A stretch of 64,000 nucleotides of DNA from Brasenia schreberi. Lineage: Eukaryota; Streptophyta; Magnoliopsida; Nymphaeales; Cabombaceae. Where the stretch lies: assembly GCA_036023115.1 (NCBI GenBank), contig JAYKKT010000041.1:2384501-2448500 (forward strand). The letters are read 5' to 3'. The translations under genes and the position numbers were made by a program. The notes beneath the pieces were generated by a model. The model searched no databases. It was not told the DNA's origin and saw only the letters and a list, made by a program, of their open reading frames with translations. Below, one piece after another: positions 11,641 to 22,929 of this stretch (the stretch's first letter is position 1; each line of letters begins with the position of its first letter).

Positions 11641-11812
11641 CACACATATAAGAGAAACTAGTATAGGTACTATTGACACTTATGTCACGCAAGCATAAAA
11701 CAATAATGATGATTAAGTTCAAAGTTAATCACTTAAGGTAAAGATTTTCTACTAAAAGGTAGGAGAATTATGTGGGCTTTGATTCCTCTTCACCCAAGAG
11801 GATACGTAGGAG

Positions 11813-12702
11813 TAGACATGGCTAATTTGAAACCAGCTTAGTAATCAGAATTGGCCGAACCAACCCAAGATCCATAATTGGACTTGGGGATCTCCTGGTT
11901 CAATTTTGGTTAATAATTTTAAGGAATTAGTGAATTTAAACAACTCATTATTAAACAAATAATATATATTACATATATTGTCACATGTTGAGGTGTGACT
12001 CAATCATAGAACACTATCTAACTCTGAGTCAAGAGGGAGTTCAACTCCTACGGGAGTCAACACTTCTTCTTTCTAAGAAACTACATAATCTATCTACATT
12101 TTATAATGTAATATATCATGTATGCATAAATTAATGAATGTAATACTTATAAGTTATAACTTATAAGAATTTATTTAATGTAACTATACCCTTTTTATGT
12201 AATAATATAATGCTTATACTTATAAACTTATATAGTTTTAAAACTTGTAGTCGTATATAGTCTTACTCTTAGTCTTGTACACTTTAAAAAATTGGATTTA
12301 AGTATAATTACATATACTTATGTAGTTGTATAATATAAATATTAATTATATATAAATTATAAATAATATAATACTAATATCTATATCCAAATCCATCAAA
12401 AAATGAAACCATAATTGTTTTGAAACAGAAATTTGATCCGGATCCGAAACCACTCTGGAACCGAATTTGAAACCATAAAAAACAAAATCCAAAACTACTG
12501 GAACTGGATCCGAAACCACCCCAAAACAAGATCCAAAACTATCCAAAAATCAGATCTAGAACCACCTGAAACTGAAACTAAATCTGGAACCATCATGAAA
12601 CAGGATCTGGAACCATCAAAACTGGAAATAGAATCAAAACCGTCTACTAGATAGTTCAGTTATGGTTTCTGGTTACAAGTAACCCATAATCAAATATGTC
12701 TA
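11813..12702. mobile_element. TAGACATG-family TIR element, copy 3 (about 890 bp)
   Basis: Starts tagacatggctaatttgaaacc (about 11813) and ends ggttacaagtaacccataat then caaatatgtcta (12702). Internal motifs cggatccgaaaccac and ctggaaccg are repeated many times at 12430..12640. The middle (11930..12360) is AT-rich and may hold a later insertion. No target duplication is apparent. Confidence 0.5.
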
Positions 12703-13169
12703 GAATGAATGTAGAACCTATTCTAGTTGAAGTGGCTTCGGTTTGAATTCAAAACTAATTGATAAATTTAAATTTTAAAATTTTTAAAAATATAATATAT
12801 TATATAATAATAAAACCGGCCATCGTCAATGTGAACGGTTTGGATTTTCGTCACAAATTAAGAAATGTGATCTTGACGCGTCTTTTCAAATGCATTGTCA
12901 CCAAAAAACAGAGAAACAAAACTCAAGTGAAAAGTCAATCTCTTGTTTCTCATGACAGAAGGGAGAAGAAAAAGAAAGTGGTCCTCTGAAAAAGTGAAAA
13001 GCATAGGGCAGCAAAAAACTAAAACAATAATATCAGGTAGTTGTAAGGAAATGCAAAATCTAGGGTTACTACTTTCTGAATGAAACCCCGATTCTCTCTC
13101 TAGAGATACCGTACGGCCCAAAGTCTGGCCCCTTCTGTCTCTCTCACCACACTTAACGCTTCACCAATT
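12703..13169. repeat. Dispersed repeat shared with 30340..30540
   Basis: The segment 12900..13095 (agtcaatctcttgtttctc, agaagggag, gtcctctg, gggcagcaaaaaact, gaatgaaaccccgattctc) matches 30340..30540 in the same order and orientation. No protein is encoded. It lies just upstream of the kinase gene's CT-rich 5' region. Confidence 0.5.
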
Positions 13170-13671
13170 TCTCTCTCTACCCTTCTTTCACTCCACCCTA
13201 GTCCAACAGTCCACTTGGGTGCTCATTTGTTCTTTTGACCTTCCATCTCAAATGAAAAAGGGCTCACTCCTAATTTGCCCAACTTTCTCTTTCTATCTTA
13301 CCATCTTCTTTCTCTCTCTACCCAAGTACTCTAATGCATACCCTACAACTCCATGTAGTAGCAACTTGTTCTTTTGACACCTTCCAGCTCAATTAAAAGG
13401 GGTTTCTCATGCCCAACACTCTCTATCCTATCATCCTCTTTCTCTTTTTACTCATGTATGTACCCTAACCCATGTCCTACAACTCCATGTAATAGCAACT
13501 TGTGTTCTTTTGACAACTTCCAACTCAAATAAAAGGGGTTCTCTCTCACACCTGCAATCTGTCTTTTTTTCTACCTTGCTTCCTCTTTCTCTCTCTACCC
13601 ATCTACCTTAAACACATGCCCTGCAAGTTAGAAGGATAATAAATCTGCGCTGCAAATTAGAGGGATAATAA
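13170..13671. repeat. Minisatellite upstream of the kinase gene
   Basis: Three to four diverged units of about 130-145 bp. Each contains ctctctctaccc, tacaactccatgtartagcaa, cttgttcttttgac and an AAAAGGGG-type phrase (13180, 13311, 13439, 13586). At the 3' end a 29-bp duplication (tgcaagttagaaggataata repeated as tgcaaattagagggataata, 13622..13671) abuts the transcript start region. The CT-rich strand is typical of plant core promoters and 5' UTRs. Confidence 0.65.
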
Positions 13672-13727
13672 AAGCAGTGTCTACCCTCCCCAAAGCTGGT
13701 TCTCCCCACAAACCACTGACAACCACT

Positions 13728-16700
13728 ATGGCCTCGATGGCCGGCTCTCTCCTCTTCCTGCTTCTCCTCTCAGGCTTCCTCCCGCCGGGAAAATCAGACC
13801 TAGCTGGAGACAAGGCCTCTCTCCTCTCTTTTCGGTCCGCAGTCGGGAGGTTTCTCTCGTGGAACCAGTCTGAGCCGACGCCGTGTTCTTGGCAGGGCGT
13901 TCAATGCGACAACGGTCGCGTCACCGCCCTCCGCCTCCCCGGCGTCGGCCTCATCGGCGATTTTCCCTCTGGCCTCGGTGGTCTGACGGCGCTCCATACT
14001 CTCAGCCTCCGGTTCAACGCCCTCTCCGGCCCGCTTCCGGCGGACCTCGCCGGGCTTTCCGAACTCAGGAACCTCTTTCTCCATGGGAACCGCCTCTCTG
14101 GCACCATACCGCCGGCGATTTTCGGCCTGAAGTACCTCGTTAGGCTCGATCTCGCCGAAAACCACTTCACCGGAGAGATCCCCACCTCCTTCAACAACCT
14201 CACTCGCTTGGCGACGTTGCGGCTCGAGTCCAATTCCCTGACCGGACCGATTCCCGACCTGAACCTCACGAATCTCGTCCCCGGCCAGTTCAATGTCTCG
14301 TTAAACCACCTCAACGGATCGATTCCGGCGTCGCTCTCTCGCCTCGGCTCGGATTCCTTCCTCGGAAACCGTGCTCTCTGTGGTGCACCTTTGGAACCAT
14401 GCCCTGGTCTTGCCATTAACCCGTTCTCGAACGGCACCAGTCCTTCCGGAGGAACCAACGGCAATGCGGGTCCCGGCGGCCGTCGTCGGAGGCTTTCCGG
14501 CGGGGCCATCGCGGGGATAGTGATTGCTTGTGCTGTAGCGGCGGTGATTCTGCTATATATCTGCTTGGCGTGCACCAGAAAGAATCAAAGCAGTAGCGAG
14601 AGGACCGGCGCGATCAATATGGCGGCTGTCAAGCAGCCACCACCGGATCCGGCGGCGCCGGAAAAGCCATTGGAGGCGGAGGACGGCAATGTAGCTGCAA
14701 AGGAGGAGAATGCCGATTTGGGGAATAAAGAGATCGATGTCGTCGGCGGCGCTGGGGGTCGGAAATTGGTGTTCTTTCCGGGGGCGAGGCGTGGCTTCGA
14801 TCTCGAGGACTTGCTCCGGGCGTCGGCGGAGGTTTTGGGGAAGGGGACGTTCGGGACGACGTACAAGGCCGTGCTCGAAGCTGGGAGTCTGGTAGCGGTG
14901 AAGAGGCTCAAGGACGTGAGCATGGGGCAGAAGGAATTCGCGTCGCAGATTGACAAAATCGGAACGCTGGTGCACGAACATCTGGTTCCTCTGCGTGCTT
15001 ATTACTACTCGAAGGAGGAGAAGCTTCTTGTCTATGACTATATGTCCATGGGGAGCCTATCTGCATTGCTTCATGGTGAGAGTTTTACTCGATATGTACT
15101 GTTTATGGATTTAATCTGCAAATTTTATGATTTTCGAGGCTCATATGCGGATCGTGCTTCACTTAGCCTGCGATCAAAGCTGTTTAAAATAATTTGGTTG
15201 CTTTTGCTCATCTTTGCATATAGAGCCTCCAGTGAGAAGGCGTGAGAATTTGGATGGTTGCCACTTCAAGAAAGAGGGAGAGGAATCCTTCGTTTAAGTA
15301 TTGGAAAGAAACGATAAAACATGACACATGATGCTCTTATGGAGTTTAATGCTCACATAATTCTAATGTGACACAAGATCCAGCTGAATGGGGATAAAGG
15401 ATCCATCTAGCCAACCCCAATTAGTGGATGAATGTATAAAATGTTTGAATTCATTTGTTGTTTTGCACTCTTTTGCTGTCGTTTCTAGCTATTTGGAGTG
15501 TGATAGCCCATCCTGCTGTGATTGTGAGATCTGCGAATTAGTGGATCCGTTGTTTGTTAAGATTCATCTCGGTTCTGTACAACACTACTGCTTTAATTCC
15601 TTCTTTTGGCGTCCTTTCATACGCTCTGATGCTATTGATTAATGATTTTTTTCATACTCTTCATAATAGTTTTTGCTTGATTGACTTAGCAAAACTTGCA
15701 TTTGCTAATGGATACCATTGACCTTGTCATTTGCTTTCCATAGCTGTCATTAGTTGCAGCGCTAGCATTTGCTTCTTCTAGTCAATGAGTTAGGTCTGGT
15801 GGGTGGTACTTGTTTTTCAACAGAGTTGTTTTCCTTCATTCTCTCAAGGCTGGTATAATCTCATTTGGGTATTTCTTCCTGCTGAACAGCATTGGCCTTT
15901 TGTGATGACTGATGATGTTGATAGCTTTTGAATCTGTTTGTTTTATTTACCTAATCTGTATTATTAGTTTATCATTTAGATGGTAGTCACACTGAATCAG
16001 CAACTCCATGGTTATTTTTCTTTTTCGTTTTTGGAAGACCACAAAAGTGTTAAGAAGGAAATAATAAAAAATGATTTAGCTTATGTATGACATGGCACAT
16101 GATCGATGTCTATGGAAACAAAGAATCAATATAACCGATCCCATCTAGTATGGGAAAAGGCTGAAGTACTTGTTTCTTCTAAAAGGTCTGTATGAACAGG
16201 AAGCAGAGGATCAGGTAGAACCCCTCTAAATTGGGAGATGAGGTCGCTCATTGCTCTGGGAGCTGCAAAGGGAATCGAGTATATCCATTCGCAAGGCCCC
16301 AACATCTCCCATGGAAATATCAAGTCTTCCAATGTGTTGCTGACTGAAGAATATGATGGCTATGTTTCTGATTTCGGTCTTGCCACGCTGGTGACCTCGG
16401 CACCAGCAACAAACCGTGTGATTGGCTACCGAGCACCCGAAGTAACTGACCCAAGTAGAATCTCACAAAAGGCTGATGTTTACAGTTTCGGCGTCCTGCT
16501 TCTTGAGCTCTTGACCGGCAAGCCGCCTGCTCACGCATTGCTCAATGAGGAAGGAGTGGATCTCCCTAGATGGGTGCAGTCGGTGGTCCGTGAGGAATGG
16601 ACTTCAGAGGTGTTTGATCTCGAGCTCCTGAGGTACCAGAATGTGGAAGAAGACATGGTTCAATTGCTGCAGTTGGCCATGGATTGTGCTGCAACCTATC

Positions 16701-16843
16701 CCGACCAGCGGCCAGCAATGAAAGAAGTGGTGAGAAGGATCGAGGAGCTCCACCGCAATATTACCCGTACCCGAGGTGAGGAAGAAACAGCGCGCTCTTC
16801 TCTGAGGACAACCAACTCCATCGAGGAGTCTGGCAGCATTTAG
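13728..16843 (+). CDS. RKL1-like: LRR receptor-like kinase, probably inactive (RKL1/RLK902 group)
   Basis: Two exons, 13728..15075 and 16200..16843, phase 1, give 663 residues; known family members are about 650. I start at ATG 13728 because the open frame further upstream has no ATG and this start gives a good signal peptide (1-24, [18 protein letters not shown]). Residues 25-65 are the LRR N-terminal cap (Cys53, Cys60), followed by about five LRRs (66-210) and a Cys pair at 218/225. A Gly/Ser-rich neck precedes the transmembrane helix (258-281). A Pro/Ala/Glu-rich juxtamembrane part leads to the kinase (about 365-645). The Gly loop GKGTFGTTY (371-379), Lys392 (VAVK) and DFG (507-509) are present, but HRD is replaced by HGN (487-489), so the catalytic Asp is Asn. 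The family is plasma-membrane; signalling would rely on scaffolding or partner kinases. The sequence [20 protein letters not shown] marks the RKL1/RLK902/At1g48480 group. No frameshifts are seen. Confidence 0.93.
15246..15420 (+). mobile_element. Fossil RTE-like 3' end in the kinase intron
   Basis: In pieces it reads [11 protein letters not shown], then VTQDPAEW and RIHLANPN before tagtgg, the C-terminal pattern of plant RTE ORFs (WKETIKxD, xDxxEWxxRIHVADP). It differs clearly from the other RTE copies in the window, so it is either a separate subfamily or an old copy. No tail or target duplication is visible. Confidence 0.5.
16036..16162 (+). mobile_element. RTE 3'-end fragment 37 bp from the splice acceptor
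   Basis: The sequence agaccacaaaagtgttaaga, aatgatttagctta, acatggcacatgat and cccatctagtatgggaaaag is collinear with 8815..8955 of the RTE at 8603, with small deletions. It ends at 16162, while the exon 2 acceptor AG is at 16198..16199. The pyrimidine tract (cttgtttcttct, 16169..16180) lies just beyond the fragment. Confidence 0.75.
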
Positions 16844-18195
16844 CAATGCAGCACTCTCCTAGCTCGTTTTATTAATTTAGAGACAGAGAACATATCAAAA
16901 CTTCATTATAATTCACCATGATCAAAAATGGTATTTGTCTTCATTTCTTGTCCTTTTTTTCTCTTTTGTTTCTTATTTTCTTTTGGGTCTTACCGTCAAT
17001 GGAGCTTCTTAAGCTTCCGTGCTTCTTGTAATTACATTTTGCATCTTTTCATTTGCTCTACCTAAAGGAATGCTTGTAATTCTTTCCTCTTGTTTCCTTT
17101 GAAGAAAAACCTCAACTTGGATGCCATTGTTTAAAAGTTCTTATTTCATGATTGATAACCCTGTGTTAATACTGATTTATGGTCTCTAAACTTCAGTTTG
17201 AAGTGCTAAATTATATGCCGATAGAGCAGTAGCTTCTCATCAAATAAGATAAGAGCTGGAGCTTTGTCTGGTAACGCCTTTTCAATGTGTCTCGCATGCT
17301 TGCATATTTACCTTTGCTGTCATCGATGCATGTGTATCATCTTTTTACAGCTCGTTGCTCTGGGTTTCCTGTATTATTTCATCAACTTGTTATGTTTTGC
17401 TTCAGTAGAGAAGATTTCTATGGGTACCATCTCTCTCTCCATGTATATATATATTCAAAATTTAACGGTTGATGTTATTGATCGAATAGTTGAGATGTTT
17501 AAGGATATTTGAGCATACCATGTTCTTCGTATATATATATATATATTGCCTTATATTTTATGCAATATTGGCTGGATCACTAGTTCCAATCATGGAATTA
17601 TAGAAACGCCAATTGATGATTCATGCATGCCAACAAAGTCCTTAAGAGGAACAACAGGGTGACCATTATTGTTCTAACACCAACCCATGTGGTTGGCCCC
17701 ACTGCAGTCAGTGTGTCTTCAGCTTCTTTGCAGTTTTGTAATGTTACGATGGTATTTTTTGTTTTTGGCGCGTTAAGCCTTATTATAACATTTTTCAATG
17801 CAGGTAATTAAGGATAGAAAAGATCATTTATGCTCTCCATTTTGGTTCTGCCCTAATTGGATTTCAAATCTTAAGATATGGATTTGGATCTGAATCAGGC
17901 CCAAAGGTACAATAGATCTAGTAGGACCAACTCTTTTCTGGATATGCCTAGTAGGACTAATCTTGGATTGAAGTTGTACGAGATCCAAAACTAGCACCAA
18001 AACTAAGCCTTCTCCACAGTGGGTGCAGCCTGCCTACCTGGACTCTTCAGCCGTTGTGGTCGATCTCTCTTGTATTAGCATTTAACCCCACTTTGGAGTT
18101 TTAATTCGAACTTGAATCTGAAACTGCAAAACACCTGATTATACATGTTTGAATTCAAACGAAATGAATTCAAACTTTCTTTCCACTGAGCAGTA
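16844..18195. other. 3' flank of the kinase gene; no further gene
   Basis: The first few hundred bases are T-rich and should include the 3' UTR of the kinase. At 17440..17560 a single arm of the foldback family (acggttgatgttattgatcg, gttgagatgttta) sits next to a short (TA)n at 17529..17547. No other gene is recognised. Confidence 0.4.
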
Positions 18196-18414
18196 TCAAA
18201 CTCTCCATCTTCATAATTGCATTACTTGCAGCCCTTGGATACTTTTAAACTCTCTCTCTCTCTCTATTGATTGCGGGTACTGAAGAGAGACAAGATCAAA
18301 CTCTCTATCTTCATAATTACATTACTTGTAGTCCTTGGATACTTTTAAAACTCTCTTTTCTCTCTCTCTCTCTCTCTCTCTCTCGATCGAAGCCCTCCAT
18401 TGATTCTGAGTACT
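18196..18414. repeat. Two-copy tandem duplication, 100-bp period, with CT tracts
   Basis: 18196..18283 and 18296..18414 share tcaaactctc, atcttcataatt, cattact, cccttggatacttttaaa, a CT tract, attgatt and gtactg. The CT tract in the second copy is longer (to 18384). Confidence 0.75.
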
Positions 18415-18537
18415 GGATCCCAAGGAATTCAGAATGGCAGATTCATACCTAATGAGTTAGTAGGGTATGAATGTGGTATGACTTGGTGAAGCCATAGACA
18501 CAAAAGACCAAAATGTTTTATACAAAGTTTATAGAAT

Positions 18538-18563
18538 CTCTCTCTCTCTCTCTCTCTCTCTCT
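18538..18563. repeat. (CT)n microsatellite
   Basis: About 12 CT units, 24 bp left of the foldback element at 18587. Confidence 0.9.
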
Positions 18564-18586
18564 AAATATCTATATGGCTTAGTCCG

Positions 18587-18807
18587 TGCTCAATCCTCAT
18601 CCATGTTAAATCCTTTTCAAACATCTCTATTGTTCATCTTCATGATCAACGATGAAGATTTAAAATTTAAAAAAAATGTCATTGTACTTTCTATACTAAT
18701 ATTTAATGCTCAATGATATTTATTTTTCATTTCAAATGTTTACCATTGATCGTTGTGATCAAACAATAGAAATGTTTAAGTTGATTTATTATGTATTGGA
18801 TTGAGCA
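18587..18807. mobile_element. AT-rich foldback element (MITE-like), 221 bp
   Basis: The left arm begins tgctcaatcctcatccatg and the right arm ends tattggattgagca, whose reverse complement begins tgctcaatccaatac. The arms continue pairing through aaacatctctattgttc / gatcaaacaatagaaatgttt and atgatcaacgatgaag. A (TA)n array follows at 18808..18831, and gtccg occurs on both outer sides. No coding capacity. Confidence 0.7.
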
Positions 18808-18831
18808 TATATATATATATATATATATATG
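18808..18831. repeat. (TA)n microsatellite
   Basis: About 12 TA units directly joined to the right end of the foldback element. Confidence 0.9.
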
Positions 18832-19064
18832 GTCCGAGCTTAATTGAGCAAGATGCTCAATCCCTAGCTTTGCATGGTCTTCGTGCTTGAACCAATCAAA
18901 GTTGCTGTCCAATGGTCAAAATTATCGTCACCACATCAAAACCACTTGAAAAAATTAAATATTTATACATATATAAGTGATTTTGTGTTTCTTAAGGTGT
19001 TTTTAATAGTACAAATCATGGTTTTGACCAATGGAGTAGTAGAAAGTCGTGAAAGACAAAAGTT

Positions 19065-19216
19065 GATGCTTTAAGTGAAAGAACCGTACCAAATTAGGAT
19101 TAAGCACCGTGCTTGATTGATGATGGACCACAACAAAGACACATATTAAAGCTAGTGCTTGAAGCGGGTGAACCATACGAAACGGGATTAAGCGCCATGC
19201 CTAATTGAGGATGGAC
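19065..19216. repeat. Two-copy tandem duplication, about 80-bp period
   Basis: The first unit contains gtaccaaattaggattaagc, accgtgcttgattga and tgatggaccac. The second contains catacgaaacgggattaagc, gccatgcctaattga and ggatggaccac. The array runs straight into the CA/TA/GA microsatellite. Confidence 0.65.
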
Positions 19217-19828
<612 letters not shown>

Positions 19829-20130
19829 GACATAACCGGTTTTCGGGTAATCCGGAACCAAAAGTTTCAAATCGCTGGTTCAAGTTTTCTTGAAACCAAG
19901 AATTAGAACAAAATCGGAACAAAGCTGTCTTTTTTTTATTATTATTATTTTAGTTCAGAATTGCCGGTTCCGTTTTCAATTTGAGTCCTAACAAGGGGAA
20001 AACATTAAAAAATTGAATTTTTAAAAAAGTTGGAACAAATGGGTTGGAACACTGTTTTGGTTCCGATCTGATTCCGGTTCCATGAAAGGTGGAACTGGAA
20101 CTGAACCGGTGTTTCCTGGTGTTTGTGTTT
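19829..20130. repeat. GGTTCC-rich family fragment
   Basis: Starts near gtggacataaccggttttcg and contains ggttccgatctgattccgg and tccatgaaaggtggaac, the same internal phrases as copies 1 and 4 of the TAGACATG family. Clean termini are absent. Confidence 0.4.
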
Positions 20131-20590
20131 GCGTACACGGAAAGTGAAATGAAAAGGTTGGGTCATTGTGGGATGATCTGTTTTTGACACAACTAAAGCA
20201 TGACATGATGCAGAACATGTTGTTGGCAACTTCCGTCACAACACGAACACGACCCATAGAACCTGTCTCCACCAAAGTGACTTGAAATTTTGGTTCCTTT
20301 GTTTTGGGCACACACGAAAAAAAATGCAATGTGCCCGATTGAAAACATGAATTCATGCCTACTCGCAGTGGCCGATGTGGATTTCTTAGTGGGTCTATGC
20401 GATAGACCATGGATTCAACCGTGGGCTATACGTTTTGGCAGTACATGAAAATTTGTATTATAGCCCATGTGTACTGAATTCAGCTCAATTAGATCTTCAT
20501 TGGATCAGGCAAAATTTTATTGAACCATCCCTAATCGGGTTCAGACTCAGATCCACGAACTTATTGCTACATTATGGTGAAACTACAAAT

Positions 20591-21206
20591 TAGACATTGC
20601 CAGTTCCTAACAGGCCCATGGTTCCAATCAGAACCAAACCAGATTAGGAGCTGGCTGAACCCGGAACCAGTGAAACAGGAACTGGAATTGGAACCTGAAC
20701 TGGAGACCACCCGGTTCGGTTCCGGTTTCACCTTTTATAAAACCGGAGCCAGCGGTGCTCACCTGACTAGGGGGTCGACTCACAAGTTGGTGGTCGTGAA
20801 GCTTGATGCCAGAACTGATGCCCGAACCACGCATTTGGCTTCGGCCTTCCCATAAATGTGCCGAAAAAATATGGCTCAATTCGCCTACTGAACCGGGCCA
20901 AGAACTGACAGGAAGTGGAACCAGGTTCGGAACTATACCACCCAGTTCGGTTTCAGTTCTACTTTTCATGAAAACGTAATCGTCTTGAAACCGGAACTGA
21001 TGGTTCCATACTGTCGGCTCCAGTTTTTTTTTTTTTTTTTTTTCAAATTTTAAAAGCTTTAACTATTTGTTGCCAATTGTGGATAGTTTAAGACTCAAAC
21101 CGAAACCATCCTGAAATTGGAGGTCTCAGAACTGTAACCGGAACCAGACCTGGGTCAGTTCTTTTACGGTTACAGGTTCCAGTTTACTCGGAACTCACCA
21201 TGTATA
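20591..21206. mobile_element. TAGACATG-family TIR element, copy 4, with nested SINE
   Basis: Starts tagacattgccagttcc and ends ggaactcaccatgtata (inverted repeats with mismatches). The body holds the family phrase ttcaccttttataaaaccgg and a T-rich tract (21026..21044). A SINE of the GGCTAGGGGG type sits inside it at 20757..20860, splitting the family sequence, so the TIR element is the older insertion. Confidence 0.55.
20757..20860 (+). mobile_element. SINE nested in the TIR element
   Basis: tgctcacctgactaggggg (box-A-like) continues gtcgactcacaagttgg with a decayed box-B region, then ttggcttcggccttcccat, which matches the 3' part of the SINE at 47137..47225. Confidence 0.5.
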
Positions 21207-21237
21207 GCTAACAGATAACAGCGAGACAAGCACAACC

Positions 21238-21305
21238 TTGGGTTTGAACTCATGACTTTCTGTTTGAGTGCCCTTTTGAGTCAACCCTCTAGCCATGGGA
21301 GCCAT
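21238..21305 (-). mobile_element. SINE fragment, GGCTAGGGGGTCGACTC family
   Basis: On the minus strand: ggctagagggttgactcaaa, followed by gtcatgagttcaaaccc (a good box-B match). This is the best-preserved box B of the family here. Confidence 0.55.
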
Positions 21306-21769
21306 AGATAGCTCTTTGTGCAAGATTAACAAGATTTGTCACGATATATTTTTATTATTTTATATTATTTAAATATTTGCATTTTCAAGAGCAAGGGTTT
21401 ACTTTTCTTACAGATGATTTGAAATGTTTATTTTTTGGGGAGTTTTGTAAAATAAATTTATGCAGAGGAACTGGAAGAACCTGGCAGGTTCCCCATTTTG
21501 AACATGGGCCACATGGTTTGGCCCAAATCTTAGGTAGACCCGTCTCTGAATTGGTGGGCTGGAGATCAAATTCGTGGTAAGACTTGACAAAGGGTTGGCC
21601 GTGAGCCGGCCAGCCAGACCATCCATCATGGAGTGACCAAACCGGGTCCAACAAGACTGGCCCCTACGGTTGGCCCAAGCTAGCCGAGACGAGAGCTCAT
21701 GGTAGGTGGATTTCCCGGTTTGTCCTAGCTAAAATAGGGACAGATTGATTCCAGAACCGATTCACTTGG

Positions 21770-21890
21770 CAACCAGGGTGTTAGCCCTCTCGACTCCCAT
21801 GCCGGAGTTGCGAGTTCGATTCTCATTCTCAGGGTGTACATGCATACGTGGGTGTTAGGCTTTGGCTTCAGTTTGTAAAAAAGAAAAAGA
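21770..21890 (+). mobile_element. tRNA-derived SINE, GTGGGTGTTAGGCTT family
   Basis: A decayed tRNA-like head precedes box B (gcgagttcgattctc, about 21809), then acatgcatacgtgggtgtta and ggctttggcttcag, and a tail aaaaaagaaaaagaaaaag. The reverse complement of 57720..57830 has the same order of parts. Confidence 0.6.
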
Positions 21891-21996
21891 AAAAGAAAAT
21901 CAATTCACTTCATAGAGGCACCGGACATTGGAGTGGTGCCTACTTGATTCAGTGAACCCAAAATCTGGTTAAGTGCATGTAACCGGTTCCTAGTAG

Positions 21997-22340
21997 TAGA
22001 CCTGCCCAGTTCCGGGTAAACCGGGACAGGTGGTTCCAATCTATTAGTTCTGATTCTACTAAAACTTTGAACAGGAACCGAGCCAGCACCCTGTTTCTGT
22101 TTCTGGGTCCACAACGGTTCTGTTCTCAGCTTCGGGTCCAGTTTAGTTTCGAAGTGAAATACATTAAAAGTTGGGATTTCAGAACCGGAACCAAAATATG
22201 GTTTGGGATCATCAGTTACTATTCCGGTTCCAGTTCAATTGTTGGGAAAGCGGAACCAAAACTAAACCAATGGAGACCCTGTTCTGGTTTATGGTTCGAA
22301 GGTGGTTCGGTTCTGGTTCGAAACATTGGACTGTGTTCAC
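21997..22340. repeat. TAGACATG-family fragment, copy 5
   Basis: Starts tagacctgcccagttccgg and is dense in ggttccagttc, cagaaccggaacc and ggttcggttctggttcg. The right end is not found. Confidence 0.45.
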
Positions 22341-22852
22341 ACCACCCACCTCAACCTAGTAGGGTTTTCCTCTTGCCCTCGTGTCATGTGCAAAATAGGG
22401 TTCTCAATTTGCTGGACACAAAACAGTCTACCAACCTAGCATGTCACTCGGACACTTCAATTTGCTCTCGTGTCGTGTCCCCTAACTCGTTAAGTAAAAA
22501 ACCCCAGAAGAGTGATGGATCCGGAGTCATTTTGATGTGCCGTCGGCTTGATTGGCCCACCCGGAGTGAACCGGTTAGTATATACTAGGTCCAACTAATA
22601 TACGAAAACTTGGGTGTGCAACTTCGTGTTTTGGGTCATGTTCGTGTCTAGATCATTTCTTGTTTGGCGTCCACACAGTTCAACTTGAGCATGGGTCAAT
22701 TTTTCCGTCTTACTTCAGGTGAACACGACACAAGGCTTTTTGTGTGGATTGTGTGAAATTTTGCCGGTGGTCACACTGTCGTGCAATTCTGTGTCGTACC
22801 TTTTGTCTTGTGTAAATTCTTTTCCTTTTTGGTACAACGGGGAGGCTAAAGC
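22341..22852. other. No gene seen
   Basis: A tract rich in gtgtcgtg and gtgtctag-type phrases, unrelated to any family I recognise. No gene. Confidence 0.3.
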
Positions 22853-22925
22853 AGATGCACGCCCCCGATGTTGAACACATGACCTTCAATAATTGAGCCG
22901 ACACCCTAGCAAGGGCCCTTTTGAC
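22853..22925 (-). mobile_element. SINE fragment, GGCTAGGGGGTCGACTC family
   Basis: On the minus strand it reads gggcccttgctagggtgtcg, then gctcaattattgaaggtcat and gtgttcaacatcggggg. It is diverged from the other copies but keeps the same order. Confidence 0.4.
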
Positions 22926-22929
22926 ACCC

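Larger units (their letters stand above)
15076..16199 (+). other. Intron of the LRR receptor-like kinase gene
   Basis: Donor: the exon ends CTTCATG before gtgaga (15076). Acceptor: gtatgaacag, with the exon resuming at 16200. Joining restores [15 protein letters not shown], the expected conserved stretch between kinase subdomains V and VIa. The open frame that reads on from exon 1 to 15245 is intron read-through. The intron is 1,124 bp and carries two RTE-derived fragments. Confidence 0.9.

Noticed and set aside
13677..13727. Earlier start for the kinase at 13677
   Set aside because: The codon there is GTG; the first ATG in frame is 13728 and gives a proper signal peptide.
15076..15245. The receptor-kinase reading frame continues past the donor to give a 522-codon ORF
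   Set aside because: The extra 56 codons lack any kinase motif, the splice join at 15075/16200 restores conserved kinase sequence in phase, and the extension is AT-rich intron.
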